Assembly (NCBI RefSeq): GCF_024448165.1
Contig: NZ_JAMOLN010000039.1
Span: 1 to 57,782, forward strand
Direction: 5' to 3'
DNA: 57,782 nucleotides
DNA from: Streptomyces longispororuber
GTDB lineage: Bacteria; Actinomycetota; Actinomycetes; Streptomycetales; Streptomycetaceae
Shown: positions 7,831 through 16,006 of the stretch, piece after piece
Layout: every line of letters begins with the position of its first letter
Numbering within the stretch: position 1 is the first letter of the stretch
Position numbers and translations under genes: made by a program
The notes under the pieces: model-generated
What the model was told of the DNA's origin: nothing
Database searches by the model: none
The model's input: only the letters and a program-made list of their open reading frames with translations

Positions 7831-9804
7831 GTGACCAGGAGATGGAGACATCGCTGCGCAGCCGCCCTGCTCGCTTCCCTCGCGGTGGTCGCGGCCGGGC
7901 ACCCGGCCGTCGCCCATCCGGACAAGTCCCGCGCGGGCAAGACGTACTACGTCGGGCCGTACGGCGCCGACGGGAACGCGGGGACGAACGCCTCCGCCCC
8001 GTTCCGGAACATCCAGAAGTGCGCGGACGTGATGGTGCCGGGCGACACCTGCGAGATCGTGTCCGGCCGCTACGAGGAGACGGTGGTGCCCGCCCGGTCC
8101 GGCAACGCCGAGCTGCCGATCACGTACCGCGCGGCGCCCGGCGCGGACGTGACCGTCAGCGGCACCTCCAGACTCGGCGGCTTCCGGCCGGTCACCGCCG
8201 CCGACGTCACCGAGATCGCCAAGGCCGACCCGTTCGCGCAGGACTCGCAGTTCAGCGCCGCGGTGGCGGCGGGGAACGTCTACAGCACGGACGTCGACCT
8301 CGGCTCGGACGTGAGCACCGTGCAGGTGTTCACCGACCGGAAGATGGGCGTGGAGGCCCAGTGGCCCTATCCCGGCCTCGACCCTCTCGCCCCCTCGCTC
8401 CAGTACGCCGGTGAGGGCAGTGCGGACGCCACGATCGCCGACGCGGACCTGACCCGCCCGGCCGGCTACTGGGACGGCGCGCGGGCCCTCACCGGCTACT
8501 GGTACGTCTCGGCCACCGGCACGGTGAAGAGCTCGGCCGCCGGTTCGGTGACGCTGGACGTGGCGCCGCCGTGCGTGCACAAGGTCGTGCCGAAGGAGAC
8601 CAGGTACGCGCTCTCCGGCAAGATCGGGGAACTCGCCCACCCCGGCGAGTGGTTCTACGACCCGGCCGCCAAGCGCCTGTACGTGTACAGCACCGACTCC
8701 CCGGCCTCCCACACCATCGAGGCCAAGCGCCGCACGCTCGGCTTCGACCTGACGAAGACCAGTCACACCAAGGTGGCCGGCCTCGCCCTGTTCGGCACCA
8801 CGATCCAGACCGGCCCGACCAGCACCGGCGTCACCCTCGACGGCATCAAGGGCCAGTACCTGTCGCACTACACGGACATCACCCGGGGCGCGACGGACTG
8901 CGGGTCGACCGTGACGCGGGGCGTCGCCGACACCGGCCTCGTCATCGACGGCACGGACAACAAGGTCGTCAACAGCGACCTGTCGCTGAGCGCCGGCAAC
9001 GGCATCGCGCTGCGCGGCCAGAACAACACCGCCACCGACAACGTGATCCACGACGTCGACTACATGGGTACCTACGCGGCGGGCGTCGCCGTGCAGGGCA
9101 ACAGCCAGACGGTCACCCACAACACGATCTCCCGCGTCGGGCGCAGCGGCATCAACCTCCAGTGGAACACCGTGGAGGGCCTGGAGCCGGGCAAGGACGT
9201 GATCGCCTCCAACGACATCTCCGGGTACGCCCGGCTCAGCCTGGACGTCGCCGCGATCTACACCTGCTGCAGCGCGTACATGATGGGCTCGTCGATCGAC
9301 CACAACGTGCTGCACGACCCGGCGCCGACGACGACGTCGAGCACGTTCGGTATCTCGGGCGTCTACGCGGACAACGGCCAGAGCGATCTGCGGATCCACA
9401 ACAACGTGGGCTGGGGCAACCGCGAGGGCACGGTCATGCTCAACGGGCTCGGCACCGGGTCGCACGACAACCTCGTCGCCAACAACACCGGCGGGATGAC
9501 GCTGTTCTACGTGAAGGAGCCGAACGCGTCGACCGGCACGAGGATCTACAACAACGTCGGCACGATCCGGGGCCTGACCGGCGCCACCGACGGCGGTCTC
9601 GTGCTGTCGAACAACCTGCCCGCCGAGACCGATCCGCTCTTCGTCGACGCCGCGAACCACGACTTCCGGCTGACCGCGGCATCTCCCGCGCGCAATGCGG
9701 CGATCCCGCTGCCGGGGATCAACGACGGTTCGACGGACCCGACGCCGAGTCTGGGCGCGTACCAGTACGGCGCACCGAAGTGGACGGCGGGCGCCCGCCG
9801 ATAA
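7831..9804 (+). CDS. Secreted right-handed parallel beta-helix protein
   Basis: A 657-residue protein with a Sec signal peptide (hydrophobic residues about 9-27, cleavage near HPAVAHP). The mature start KTYYVGPYGADGNAGTNASA, followed by FRNIQKCADVMVPGDTCEI, is typical of polysaccharide-acting beta-helix proteins. The middle and C-terminal parts hold Asn-rich helix rungs such as GNGIALRGQNNTATDNVIHD and THNTISRVGRSGINLQ. The fold is shared by polysaccharide lyases, some glycosidases and epimerases; the specific family could not be named. GTG 7831 follows GAAAGGA. As the only obviously secreted non-lipoprotein of the locus, it is the best candidate for extracellular attack on the polymer. A 46-bp palindrome follows it. 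Confidence 0.82.
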   Translation: MTRRWRHRCAAALLASLAVVAAGHPAVAHPDKSRAGKTYYVGPYGADGNAGTNASAPFRNIQKCADVMVPGDTCEIVSGRYEETVVPARSGNAELPITYRAAPGADVTVSGTSRLGGFRPVTAADVTEIAKADPFAQDSQFSAAVAAGNVYSTDVDLGSDVSTVQVFTDRKMGVEAQWPYPGLDPLAPSLQYAGEGSADATIADADLTRPAGYWDGARALTGYWYVSATGTVKSSAAGSVTLDVAPPCVHKVVPKETRYALSGKIGELAHPGEWFYDPAAKRLYVYSTDSPASHTIEAKRRTLGFDLTKTSHTKVAGLALFGTTIQTGPTSTGVTLDGIKGQYLSHYTDITRGATDCGSTVTRGVADTGLVIDGTDNKVVNSDLSLSAGNGIALRGQNNTATDNVIHDVDYMGTYAAGVAVQGNSQTVTHNTISRVGRSGINLQWNTVEGLEPGKDVIASNDISGYARLSLDVAAIYTCCSAYMMGSSIDHNVLHDPAPTTTSSTFGISGVYADNGQSDLRIHNNVGWGNREGTVMLNGLGTGSHDNLVANNTGGMTLFYVKEPNASTGTRIYNNVGTIRGLTGATDGGLVLSNNLPAETDPLFVDAANHDFRLTAASPARNAAIPLPGINDGSTDPTPSLGAYQYGAPKWTAGARR

Positions 9805-9842
9805 TTCCCCTGATTCCTGCCGTCTCTGCAACTCACTTGCAA

Positions 9843-9888
9843 AATAGTGGGGGCCCAATGCGGAATTCCGCATTGGGCCCCCACTATT
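9843..9888. terminator. 46-bp perfect palindrome, bidirectional terminator
   Basis: Each 23-base arm pairs perfectly around GAATTC (centre between 9865 and 9866), with no loop. The arms begin AATAGTGGGGGCCCAATG. The palindrome lies between the convergent beta-helix and GntR genes, 6 bp from the GntR stop codon. A bidirectional terminator is the simplest reading. Confidence 0.75.
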
Positions 9889-9894
9889 CGGTCG

Positions 9895-10629
9895 TCAGGA
9901 CTTTTTCGCGGCGGCCTTCCGGCGCGGCTTCGGCACCTCGCGCGCGTCCGGTACGGGCCCGCGTCCCGCCGCGTGGTCGGCGAACGCCGCGGCCGCCTTG
10001 TCGGGCTCCCCCGACCTCAACAGGTCGACGAGACGGCCGTGTTCATCGGCCATGGCCCGCCAGTCGCCGTCGAAGAGCGGGTCGGAGATGGCCCGCAGCG
10101 TGCGCAGGCTCGGCTCGATGACCTCCCACATCCGGGCCAGGAACGGATTGCCGGCGAACTGGCTGACCAGGGTGTGGAACTCGATGTCGGCGTCCCGGAA
10201 GCCGCTGACGTCGCTCGCGGCGACCGCCTCGTGCATCCGCTCCACCAGCGCGTCGAGCTCGGCGAGCTGGTCGTCGGTGACGTGCTCGACGGCCAGCTGG
10301 GCGGCCAGCCGCTCCAGCGGCTCACGCACCTGGCGGGCGTACTCGGCGTCCTGCGAGGAGATCTCGACGACGAAGTGGCCACGGCGCGGCACGTGCATGA
10401 GCAGGCCCTCGCGGGCGAGCCGCTTCACCGCCTCCCGCACCGGGGCCTGGCTGACGCCGAGCCGCCGCGCGATCTCCGATTCGACCACTCGGTCGTTCGG
10501 GCCGAGATCACCGTCGACGACCGCCTGGCGCAGCAGCTCGTACACCTGGTCCGAGATCAGCGTCTTGCGGAACCGGTCCTTGTTGGTGGCCAGCGTGGAG
10601 ACGAATCCACCCGAGGCGTCAGATGCCAT
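9895..10629 (-). CDS. GntR-family regulator, FadR/FCD subfamily
   Basis: A 244-residue transcription factor. An N-terminal winged helix (about residues 22-90, with SEIARRLGVSQAPVREAVKRL) is followed by an all-helical FCD effector domain. The metal/effector ligands of that domain are present: D148 and H152 in DIEFH, H197 in ADEHGRL and H219 in FADHA. A basic Lys/Arg tail ends the protein. A consensus operator copy (10690-10706) stands upstream of the gene, suggesting autoregulation. By position it is the probable regulator of the whole fucose locus, answering to a sugar acid or lactone (inference). Confidence 0.92.
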   Translation of the reverse strand: MASDASGGFVSTLATNKDRFRKTLISDQVYELLRQAVVDGDLGPNDRVVESEIARRLGVSQAPVREAVKRLAREGLLMHVPRRGHFVVEISSQDAEYARQVREPLERLAAQLAVEHVTDDQLAELDALVERMHEAVAASDVSGFRDADIEFHTLVSQFAGNPFLARMWEVIEPSLRTLRAISDPLFDGDWRAMADEHGRLVDLLRSGEPDKAAAAFADHAAGRGPVPDAREVPKPRRKAAAKKS

Positions 10630-10689
10630 GAATTCCCAATCCCGCGCCGGGGCACGTCAGTTGCTCCATTGTCGGACCATGATACGCAT

Positions 10690-10706
10690 CCATCGCCTAT
10701 CGATGG
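10690..10706 (+). promoter_or_regulatory. Fucose-locus operator copy E
   Basis: CCATCG-CCTAT-CGATGG has perfect 6-bp arms and a 5-bp spacer. It lies between the CE7 esterase stop and the GntR start, about 60 bp upstream of the regulator. It supports autoregulation and a separate regulator promoter. Confidence 0.65.
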
Positions 10707-10708
10707 AA

Positions 10709-11695
10709 TCACACGGTGGATTCCAGCTGCTTGGCGAGCCATTCCAATTTGACGACCTCGTGATCGGGTCCGCCGCCTTCGTGGTCATTGAACGGATAGG
10801 CCCGTATCTGTTTGTCGGCCTGGTCCACATTCCGCAGCGCGCCGTAATGGTTGAACGCCGCGTACACCGTGGAGGGCGGGCAGATGTGGTCCATCAGGCC
10901 GACCGAGAAGAGCGTCGGCGCGTTGGCCCGGCGGGCCAGGGTGGCGCCGTCGAAGTAGGACATGGTGCGGGCCACCGTGGCCGCGTGCTCGCGGTGCAGC
11001 TTCACGAACCGGGTGACCTCGCCGTACGGCGGCGCGTCGGTGATCGTCGTGGCGCGCGGGAAGTGGCACAGGAACGGCACGTCCGGCAGGGCGGCGACCA
11101 GGTCGGGGACGAGGCCCGCGGCGGCGAGGGCGATGCCGCCGCCCTGGCTGGTGCCGGTGACCACGGCACGGGCGGGGTCCACGTCGGGGTGGCTGCGCGC
11201 GGCGGCGACGGCGCGGACCGCGTCCGTGTACAGGCGCCGGTAGTAGTAGCGGTCCGGGTCGAGGACGCCGCGGGTGAGGAAGCCGGGGGCGGCGACGTCC
11301 CCGGTGGCCGGGTCGGGGTCCGGGGTCTCGGCGCCCTGGCCGCGGGTGTCCATGACGAAGTGCGCGTAACCCGCGTCGGCCCACAGCCGCTTCTCGTGCG
11401 GTACGCCGCGTCCGCTGCCGTAGCCGAGGTACTCGACGACGACGGGCAGCGGTCCGGTGCGGACGGCGGGCAGCTGGAGCCAGCCGCGCACGGGGTGGCC
11501 GCCGTACCCCGCGAAGGTCACGTCGAAGGTGTCGATCGTGGCGAGCCCGTTGTGCACGGGCTCGAACGTGGCGTCGAGGGCGAACTCCTCCTGCGCCGCG
11601 AGCGTCTCGCGCCAGAACGCGTCGAGGTCGTCCGGTTCGGGGATGTCGGGGCGGTAGCGCTCCAGCTCGTCCAGGGGCAGGTCGAATTGGGCCAT
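10709..11695 (-). CDS. CE7 acetyl esterase (acetylxylan esterase/cephalosporin deacetylase type)
   Basis: A 328-residue alpha/beta hydrolase of carbohydrate esterase family 7, removing O-acetyl groups from oligosaccharides. The triad is visible: S183 in GTSQGGG, D269 in GLMDHICPP and H305 in NDHEGGG. The family motif RGQG (residues 118-121) is also present. There is no signal peptide, so it should de-acetylate imported sugars in the cytoplasm; CE7 enzymes of this kind usually form oligomers. It is the second gene after the fuconolactonase on the minus strand (36-bp gap), suggesting that the imported fucosides are acetylated. Confidence 0.92.
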   Translation of the reverse strand: MAQFDLPLDELERYRPDIPEPDDLDAFWRETLAAQEEFALDATFEPVHNGLATIDTFDVTFAGYGGHPVRGWLQLPAVRTGPLPVVVEYLGYGSGRGVPHEKRLWADAGYAHFVMDTRGQGAETPDPDPATGDVAAPGFLTRGVLDPDRYYYRRLYTDAVRAVAAARSHPDVDPARAVVTGTSQGGGIALAAAGLVPDLVAALPDVPFLCHFPRATTITDAPPYGEVTRFVKLHREHAATVARTMSYFDGATLARRANAPTLFSVGLMDHICPPSTVYAAFNHYGALRNVDQADKQIRAYPFNDHEGGGPDHEVVKLEWLAKQLESTV

Positions 11696-11731
11696 GGGGC
11701 AGCTCCGTGAAGGGTGCGGGACAGGGTGTGG

Positions 11732-12559
11732 TCAGCGGTTCAGGCGGTACGCCCGGACCGCGTTGGTGTGCAGCACCAGCTCGCGCCGGTCGGCGGTGAG
11801 GTGGTCGAGTCCCGTGCGGGACAGGGCCAGCGAGTCGGCCCGTGAGCCGCGCGGGAGACAGATGGGCCAGTCGGAGCCGACCAGGCAGCGGCCGGGGCCG
11901 AGCGTGTCGACGACGTGGCGCACCAGGTGCGCGACCTGGTGCGGCTCGGCGCCGTGCTGCTGGGTGAGCAGCCCGGAGATCTTCACCAGCACCTGCGGGG
12001 CGGCCGCGGCCCGCTCGACGTCGCGGTACCAGTCCCCCAGGTCCCGGGTGGCCAGGCCCGGCGCGTTGCCGAGGTGGTCGACGACGACCGTGAGGCCGGG
12101 GTGGCGCGCGGCGACCTCGGCCGCGGTGGTCAACGCGCCCCGGTGCAGGTTGAGTTCGAGGACGACGCCGCGCTCGGCGAGGACGGGGACCAGCGCCCGG
12201 GCGGACTCGGGGGTGTCGGCCCAGTGCGCACCGCCGAGCCGCATGCCGTTGGGTCCTGACGCGCCCCACTCGTCGAGCAGGGCGCGCAGCCGGCCGGGTC
12301 CGCCGGCGCCGTGGACGTGCAGGTTCGCGACGTAGCCCGCGATCAGGTCCGGGCGGCGCAGCCGCAGTGCGCGCAGGGCGAGGGTCTCGTCCTGGTCGCC
12401 GCGCGACGCCTCGACCAGGACGGCGCCCGCCAACTCCCGTACCCCGGAGCCCGATCGCGCCAGGTCGGCGGTGTCGAAGGCGCGGTGGTGGGCGCTGTCC
12501 GGGCGGATCCAGCCGAACCCCTCGGCCGGGTCCCACAGATGGACATGGCAGTCGATCAC
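11732..12559 (-). CDS. Amidohydrolase 2 family, probable L-fuconolactonase
   Basis: A 275-residue metal-dependent TIM-barrel hydrolase of the COG3618 type. The metal-binding start is IDCHVHLWDP (H5 and H7). Later signatures are VVVDHLGNAP and the C-terminal GSDWPI with its conserved Asp. Family members hydrolyse sugar-acid lactones, including L-fucono-1,5-lactone. GTG 12559 has GGGAG upstream; the frame stays open for another 700 bases, but that overlaps the divergent gene and is not coding. It leads the lactonase-CE7 operon behind operator copy F. It would open the lactone made by the aldo/keto reductase. Confidence 0.85.
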   Translation of the reverse strand: MIDCHVHLWDPAEGFGWIRPDSAHHRAFDTADLARSGSGVRELAGAVLVEASRGDQDETLALRALRLRRPDLIAGYVANLHVHGAGGPGRLRALLDEWGASGPNGMRLGGAHWADTPESARALVPVLAERGVVLELNLHRGALTTAAEVAARHPGLTVVVDHLGNAPGLATRDLGDWYRDVERAAAAPQVLVKISGLLTQQHGAEPHQVAHLVRHVVDTLGPGRCLVGSDWPICLPRGSRADSLALSRTGLDHLTADRRELVLHTNAVRAYRLNR

Positions 12560-12607
12560 GGCCCGCTCCCGAGTATTGACACGTCGGCTCCCCGCCGGTG
12601 ACTCTAA

Positions 12608-12624
12608 CCATCGTCTATCGATGG
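12608..12624 (+). promoter_or_regulatory. Fucose-locus operator copy F
   Basis: CCATCG-TCTAT-CGATGG is a consensus copy with perfect 6-bp arms. It occupies the divergent region between the lactonase and the 640-residue unassigned gene, so one site can control both transcripts. Confidence 0.65.
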
Positions 12625-12676
12625 GCGATTGTTCAAGACGTAGGTCACGTAGGTGACGAGGGAGCGGGTGTTCTCG

Positions 12677-14599
12677 ATGCTCAGGCCTGACCGGACCGGC
12701 GGCGCGCAGACGGAGGGCGAGGCGTTCGGACCCCGGCTGACAGCGCGCCGGACCCTCACCGAACAGCCCCGATGGGCCTTGCTGGAGCGGGAGTTGTTCG
12801 CCGCCCAGGAGAAGGCGTGGCGGCTCTTCGCCGACCGGTACACCGAGGAGGACGGCCGGCTCGTCTTCCGCGAGGCGCTCGGCGAGGGGATGGACGGCCG
12901 GGACGGCGTGGACGACTTCTACGAGCCGTTCTTCAACTGGCCGACGCTGTACCTGCTGGGCGGCAGCGCCGAGTTGCTGACCGCGGCGCGCCGGCACTGG
13001 CGCGGGGTCACCGCGCAGCTCACCGAGATGGGCATGCTCGTCGACGGTCTGGAGCGCGGCTACGACTGGTTCCACCAGGGCGAGGGCCTGCTGCTGTTCT
13101 ACGGGCTCTGCCTCGCCGACCCGGACGATCCCGAACTGCGCGAACTCGCCTGCCGGTTCGCCGACTTCTACCTCCCCGGCGGCCCGAACTACGACGCGGA
13201 GCACCGCGTCCTGCGCGCCCCGCACAACGGCGCGGCGGGCCCGCGCTACGGGTTCAGCGACGAGGAGGCGTACTTCCCGTGGAGCCTGGCGCTGCACCCG
13301 TACGGGCTGCCGCTCGACGGGTTCGACGGCGTCACGTCCTTCGACGACCTGGTCGCGTCACCGGACCTCGCCCGCGCGTACGGCCGGGCGATGTGGGACC
13401 GGATGGGCCGCGGCGACACGATCGCGAACCTGGGCGCCACCGGCCTGGCCACCAACGCGTTCCTGCTCAGCGGGGACCAGCGGTACGCGGACTGGGTCGC
13501 CGAGTACGTCGGGGTGTGGCAGGAGCGGCTCGCCGGGCGCGAGGTCGTGCCCGACAACGCCGGTCTGGGCGGGGTGGTCGGCGAGTATCTGGACGGCCGC
13601 TGGTACGGCGGCCACTACGGCTGGTCCTGGCCGCACGGCCTGTCCCCCGTCGGCAGCTCCACGCTCGTCGGCGCCGCCAACGCGACGCTCCTCACCGGCG
13701 ACCGCGGCTATCTCGACCTGGCCCGCAACCCGCTCGACACCGTGCTGCGCCACGCCGAGCAGCGCGGCGCCGACGGGATGGGCACGCTGGGCGAGCGCTG
13801 GGCACCGCACCTGGCGGCCATGTCCGCCGGGCGCACGCTGATGGTGCCGCAGCGGCACAACGACGCGGGCTGGTTCGACTTCACCGTCATGCCGGGACAA
13901 CTCCCCCTGTCCCTCTGGCACTTCAGCCGGGAGGAGGGCGACCGGGAGCGCATCGAGCGGCTGCGGGCCGGGGCCGGCTGGGACTGGACGGCCGTGCACA
14001 CCCAGCGCATCAAGGACGAGGCCGGGCACGAGGAGCCCTGGTACGAGTTCCTGCACGGCCGCAACCCCGGTTTCCCCGAGCGGATGCTGAGCAGCGCCCT
14101 CGCGAGCTGCGCCGAGCGGGTCGCGGCCATCGAGCACGACACCGTGGATCCCGCGGTCGGCCCCGACGCCCTGGACATCCACCACTGGCAGCACCTCAAC
14201 CCCGTGGTGACCGAGGCCCTGCTGCAACTGACCACCGGCTCCCCGCAGGTCCTCTACAACGGCGGCCTCGCCCAGCTGCACGTCCGCTACCACGACCTGG
14301 ACGCCCGCCGGCCGGGACTGCCGCCGGACGTCGCGGCGCTCGTCCCCGACATCCGCCCCGACCACACGGTGGTGGAACTGGTCAACCTCGGCGCCGCCGC
14401 CCGGTCGCTGCTGGTGCAGGCGGGTTCGTTCGCCGAGCACCACGTGGCCTCCGTGCGCGTGGACGACGGCCCCGAGCAGCCGGTCGACGGACCGTACTGC
14501 CGGGTCGACCTGCCCGGCCACACCCGGATCGAACTGACCCTGACCATGACGCTGCGCGGCGGCCGCGCGGCCTGTGCCTCCCCGTGGGAGACGGCATGA
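12677..14599 (+). CDS. Uncharacterised protein, possibly (alpha/alpha)6-barrel, of the fucose locus
   Basis: A 640-residue cytoplasmic protein that I do not recognise as a named family. No signal peptide is visible. The sequence alternates helical segments with aromatic, acidic loops such as DDFYEPFFNWPTLYLLGG, YDWFHQGEGLLLFYGLCLAD and WYGGHYGWSWPHGLSP. This resembles six-hairpin glycosidases and lyases acting on oligosaccharides. A beta-rich C-terminal part from about residue 560 includes DHTVVELVNLGAAARSLLV. Starts at GTG 12653, GTG 12668 and ATG 12677 are possible; ATG was chosen, with GAGGGAG 12 bases upstream. The stop overlaps the next start (ATGA), so the two genes are coupled. Function is unassigned. 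Confidence 0.75.
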   Translation: MLRPDRTGGAQTEGEAFGPRLTARRTLTEQPRWALLERELFAAQEKAWRLFADRYTEEDGRLVFREALGEGMDGRDGVDDFYEPFFNWPTLYLLGGSAELLTAARRHWRGVTAQLTEMGMLVDGLERGYDWFHQGEGLLLFYGLCLADPDDPELRELACRFADFYLPGGPNYDAEHRVLRAPHNGAAGPRYGFSDEEAYFPWSLALHPYGLPLDGFDGVTSFDDLVASPDLARAYGRAMWDRMGRGDTIANLGATGLATNAFLLSGDQRYADWVAEYVGVWQERLAGREVVPDNAGLGGVVGEYLDGRWYGGHYGWSWPHGLSPVGSSTLVGAANATLLTGDRGYLDLARNPLDTVLRHAEQRGADGMGTLGERWAPHLAAMSAGRTLMVPQRHNDAGWFDFTVMPGQLPLSLWHFSREEGDRERIERLRAGAGWDWTAVHTQRIKDEAGHEEPWYEFLHGRNPGFPERMLSSALASCAERVAAIEHDTVDPAVGPDALDIHHWQHLNPVVTEALLQLTTGSPQVLYNGGLAQLHVRYHDLDARRPGLPPDVAALVPDIRPDHTVVELVNLGAAARSLLVQAGSFAEHHVASVRVDDGPEQPVDGPYCRVDLPGHTRIELTLTMTLRGGRAACASPWETA

Positions 14600-15531
14600 C
14601 GACCCGACTGCCCTTCGCCCTGCCCCGGCTCGGCCTCGGCACCGCCCCGCTGGGCGGCCTGTTCGAGGAGGTGACCGAGGACGACGCGGCGGCGACGCTG
14701 AAGGCCGCCGCCGCCGAGGGCATCACGTACTTCGACACGGCGCCCCGCTACGGCCACGGCCTCGCCGAGCAGCGCCTCGGCCGGCTGCTCGGCCCGGCCG
14801 GGATCACCGATCCGGTGATCTCCACGAAGACGGGCTGGCTGCTGCGCCCCCGTCCGGACGGCTCCCCCGGCGAGGTGGTCACCGACTGGACGGAGCGCGG
14901 CATCCGCGCGTCCCTGGAGTCGAGCCTGACCCGGCTGGGCCGCGACAGCGTCGACGTCCTGTACCTGCACGACCCCGACGCCTACCCGGAGGAGGTCCGC
15001 CGCACGGCCTATCCGGCGGTGCGGAGGCTGCGCGACGAGGGGCTGATCCGGGCGATCGGCTTCGGCATGAACCACAGCGCACCGCTCGCCTCGTACGTGA
15101 CGGAGTTCGACGTCGACGTCGTGCTCGTCGCGGGCCGCTTCTCGCTCCTCGACCACGAGGCCCTCGGCACGCTGCTGCCGCTGTGCGCCGAGCGGGGCAC
15201 CGCGGTGGTCGTCGGCGGCGTCTTCAACACGGGGCTGCTGGCCGATCCGTCCCCCGGCGCGATGTTCAACTACGGGCCCGTCCCGTCGGAGGCCCTCGCC
15301 CGGGCGCGGCGGGCCAGGGAGCTGTGCGAGGCGTACGACGTGCCGCTGCCCGCCGCCGCGCTCCAGTTCCCCTACCTGCACCCGGCCGTCACCTCGGTCG
15401 TGGTCGGCTGCCGCTCGGCGGCCGAGGTCACCGCGAACGCGGCCGCCGCCCGCTTCCCCGTCCCCGACGAGCTGTGGCGGCGGCTCGCACAGGAGGGGTT
15501 CGTCCCCCCGGAGCTCCTCGGCGCCGCCTGA
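14596..15531 (+). CDS. Aldo/keto reductase, probable L-fucose (D-threo-aldose) 1-dehydrogenase
   Basis: A 311-residue AKR with the complete tetrad D47, Y52, K78 and H125 (FDTAPRYG, STKTG, LYLHDPD). The LGLGTAPLGGLFEEVTEDDA start and VLVAGRFSLLDH are typical of the group that oxidises L-fucose and related aldoses to lactones with NAD(P)+. The C-terminal cofactor region VVVGCRSAAEV is intact. ATG 14596 overlaps the upstream stop and has GGGAG before it. Coupling to the unassigned gene and shared operator F place it in the fucose pathway, one step before the lactonase. Confidence 0.88.
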   Translation: MTTRLPFALPRLGLGTAPLGGLFEEVTEDDAAATLKAAAAEGITYFDTAPRYGHGLAEQRLGRLLGPAGITDPVISTKTGWLLRPRPDGSPGEVVTDWTERGIRASLESSLTRLGRDSVDVLYLHDPDAYPEEVRRTAYPAVRRLRDEGLIRAIGFGMNHSAPLASYVTEFDVDVVLVAGRFSLLDHEALGTLLPLCAERGTAVVVGGVFNTGLLADPSPGAMFNYGPVPSEALARARRARELCEAYDVPLPAAALQFPYLHPAVTSVVVGCRSAAEVTANAAAARFPVPDELWRRLAQEGFVPPELLGAA

Positions 15532-15598
15532 CAGGAATCCCGCCGGGGCGCCGGTGGTTACGTGGAGGAGAACGACCCACCGGCCGCAGGAGGCGTCC

Positions 15599-16006
15599 AT
15601 GTACGGCGATCAGGAAACCGTCCGCAAGATCCTCACCGGGACCGGTGACACCTGGGCGGTGGTCGGCCTGTCCTCGAACCGGGGGCGGGCGGCGTACGGC
15701 GTCGCGGAGGTCCTGCAGCGCTTCGGCAAGCGGGTCGTGCCGGTCCACCCCAAGGCCGAGACGGTGCACGGCGAGCAGGGGTACGCCTCGCTCGCCGACA
15801 TCCCGTTCCCGGTCGACGTGGTCGACGTCTTCGTCAACAGCGACCTCGCGGGCCAGGTCGCCGACGAGGCCGTCGCGATCGGCGCCGAGGCGGTGTGGTT
15901 CCAGCTCGGCGTGACCGACGAGGACGCGTACGACCGGACCCGGGACGCCGGGCTCGCCATGGTGATGGACAAGTGCCCGGCGATCGAGATCCCGCGGCTC
16001 AGCTGA
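15599..16006 (+). CDS. CoA-binding domain protein
   Basis: A 135-residue single-domain Rossmann protein of the CoA-binding/YccU type. Its start is TWAVVGLSSNRGRAAYGVAE, and its later VWFQLGVTDEDAYDRTRDAG and DKCPAIEIPRL are characteristic. ATG 15599 has an excellent AGGAGG site 6 bases upstream. The last 8 bp overlap the end of the convergent dehydrogenase gene. These small proteins bind CoA or similar nucleotides; their physiological role is unclear. There is no evident tie to the fucose locus, which ends 67 bp earlier. Confidence 0.88.
   Translation: MYGDQETVRKILTGTGDTWAVVGLSSNRGRAAYGVAEVLQRFGKRVVPVHPKAETVHGEQGYASLADIPFPVDVVDVFVNSDLAGQVADEAVAIGAEAVWFQLGVTDEDAYDRTRDAGLAMVMDKCPAIEIPRLS

Noticed and set aside
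9843..9888. Palindrome considered as an insertion-sequence end or attachment site
   Set aside because: There is no transposase, integrase, second copy or target duplication nearby; its position between convergent stop codons suits a terminator.
12560..13297. Extension of the lactonase frame to 13297
   Set aside because: It runs antisense through the divergent 640-residue gene and across operator F; GTG 12559 with GGGAG gives the conserved start.
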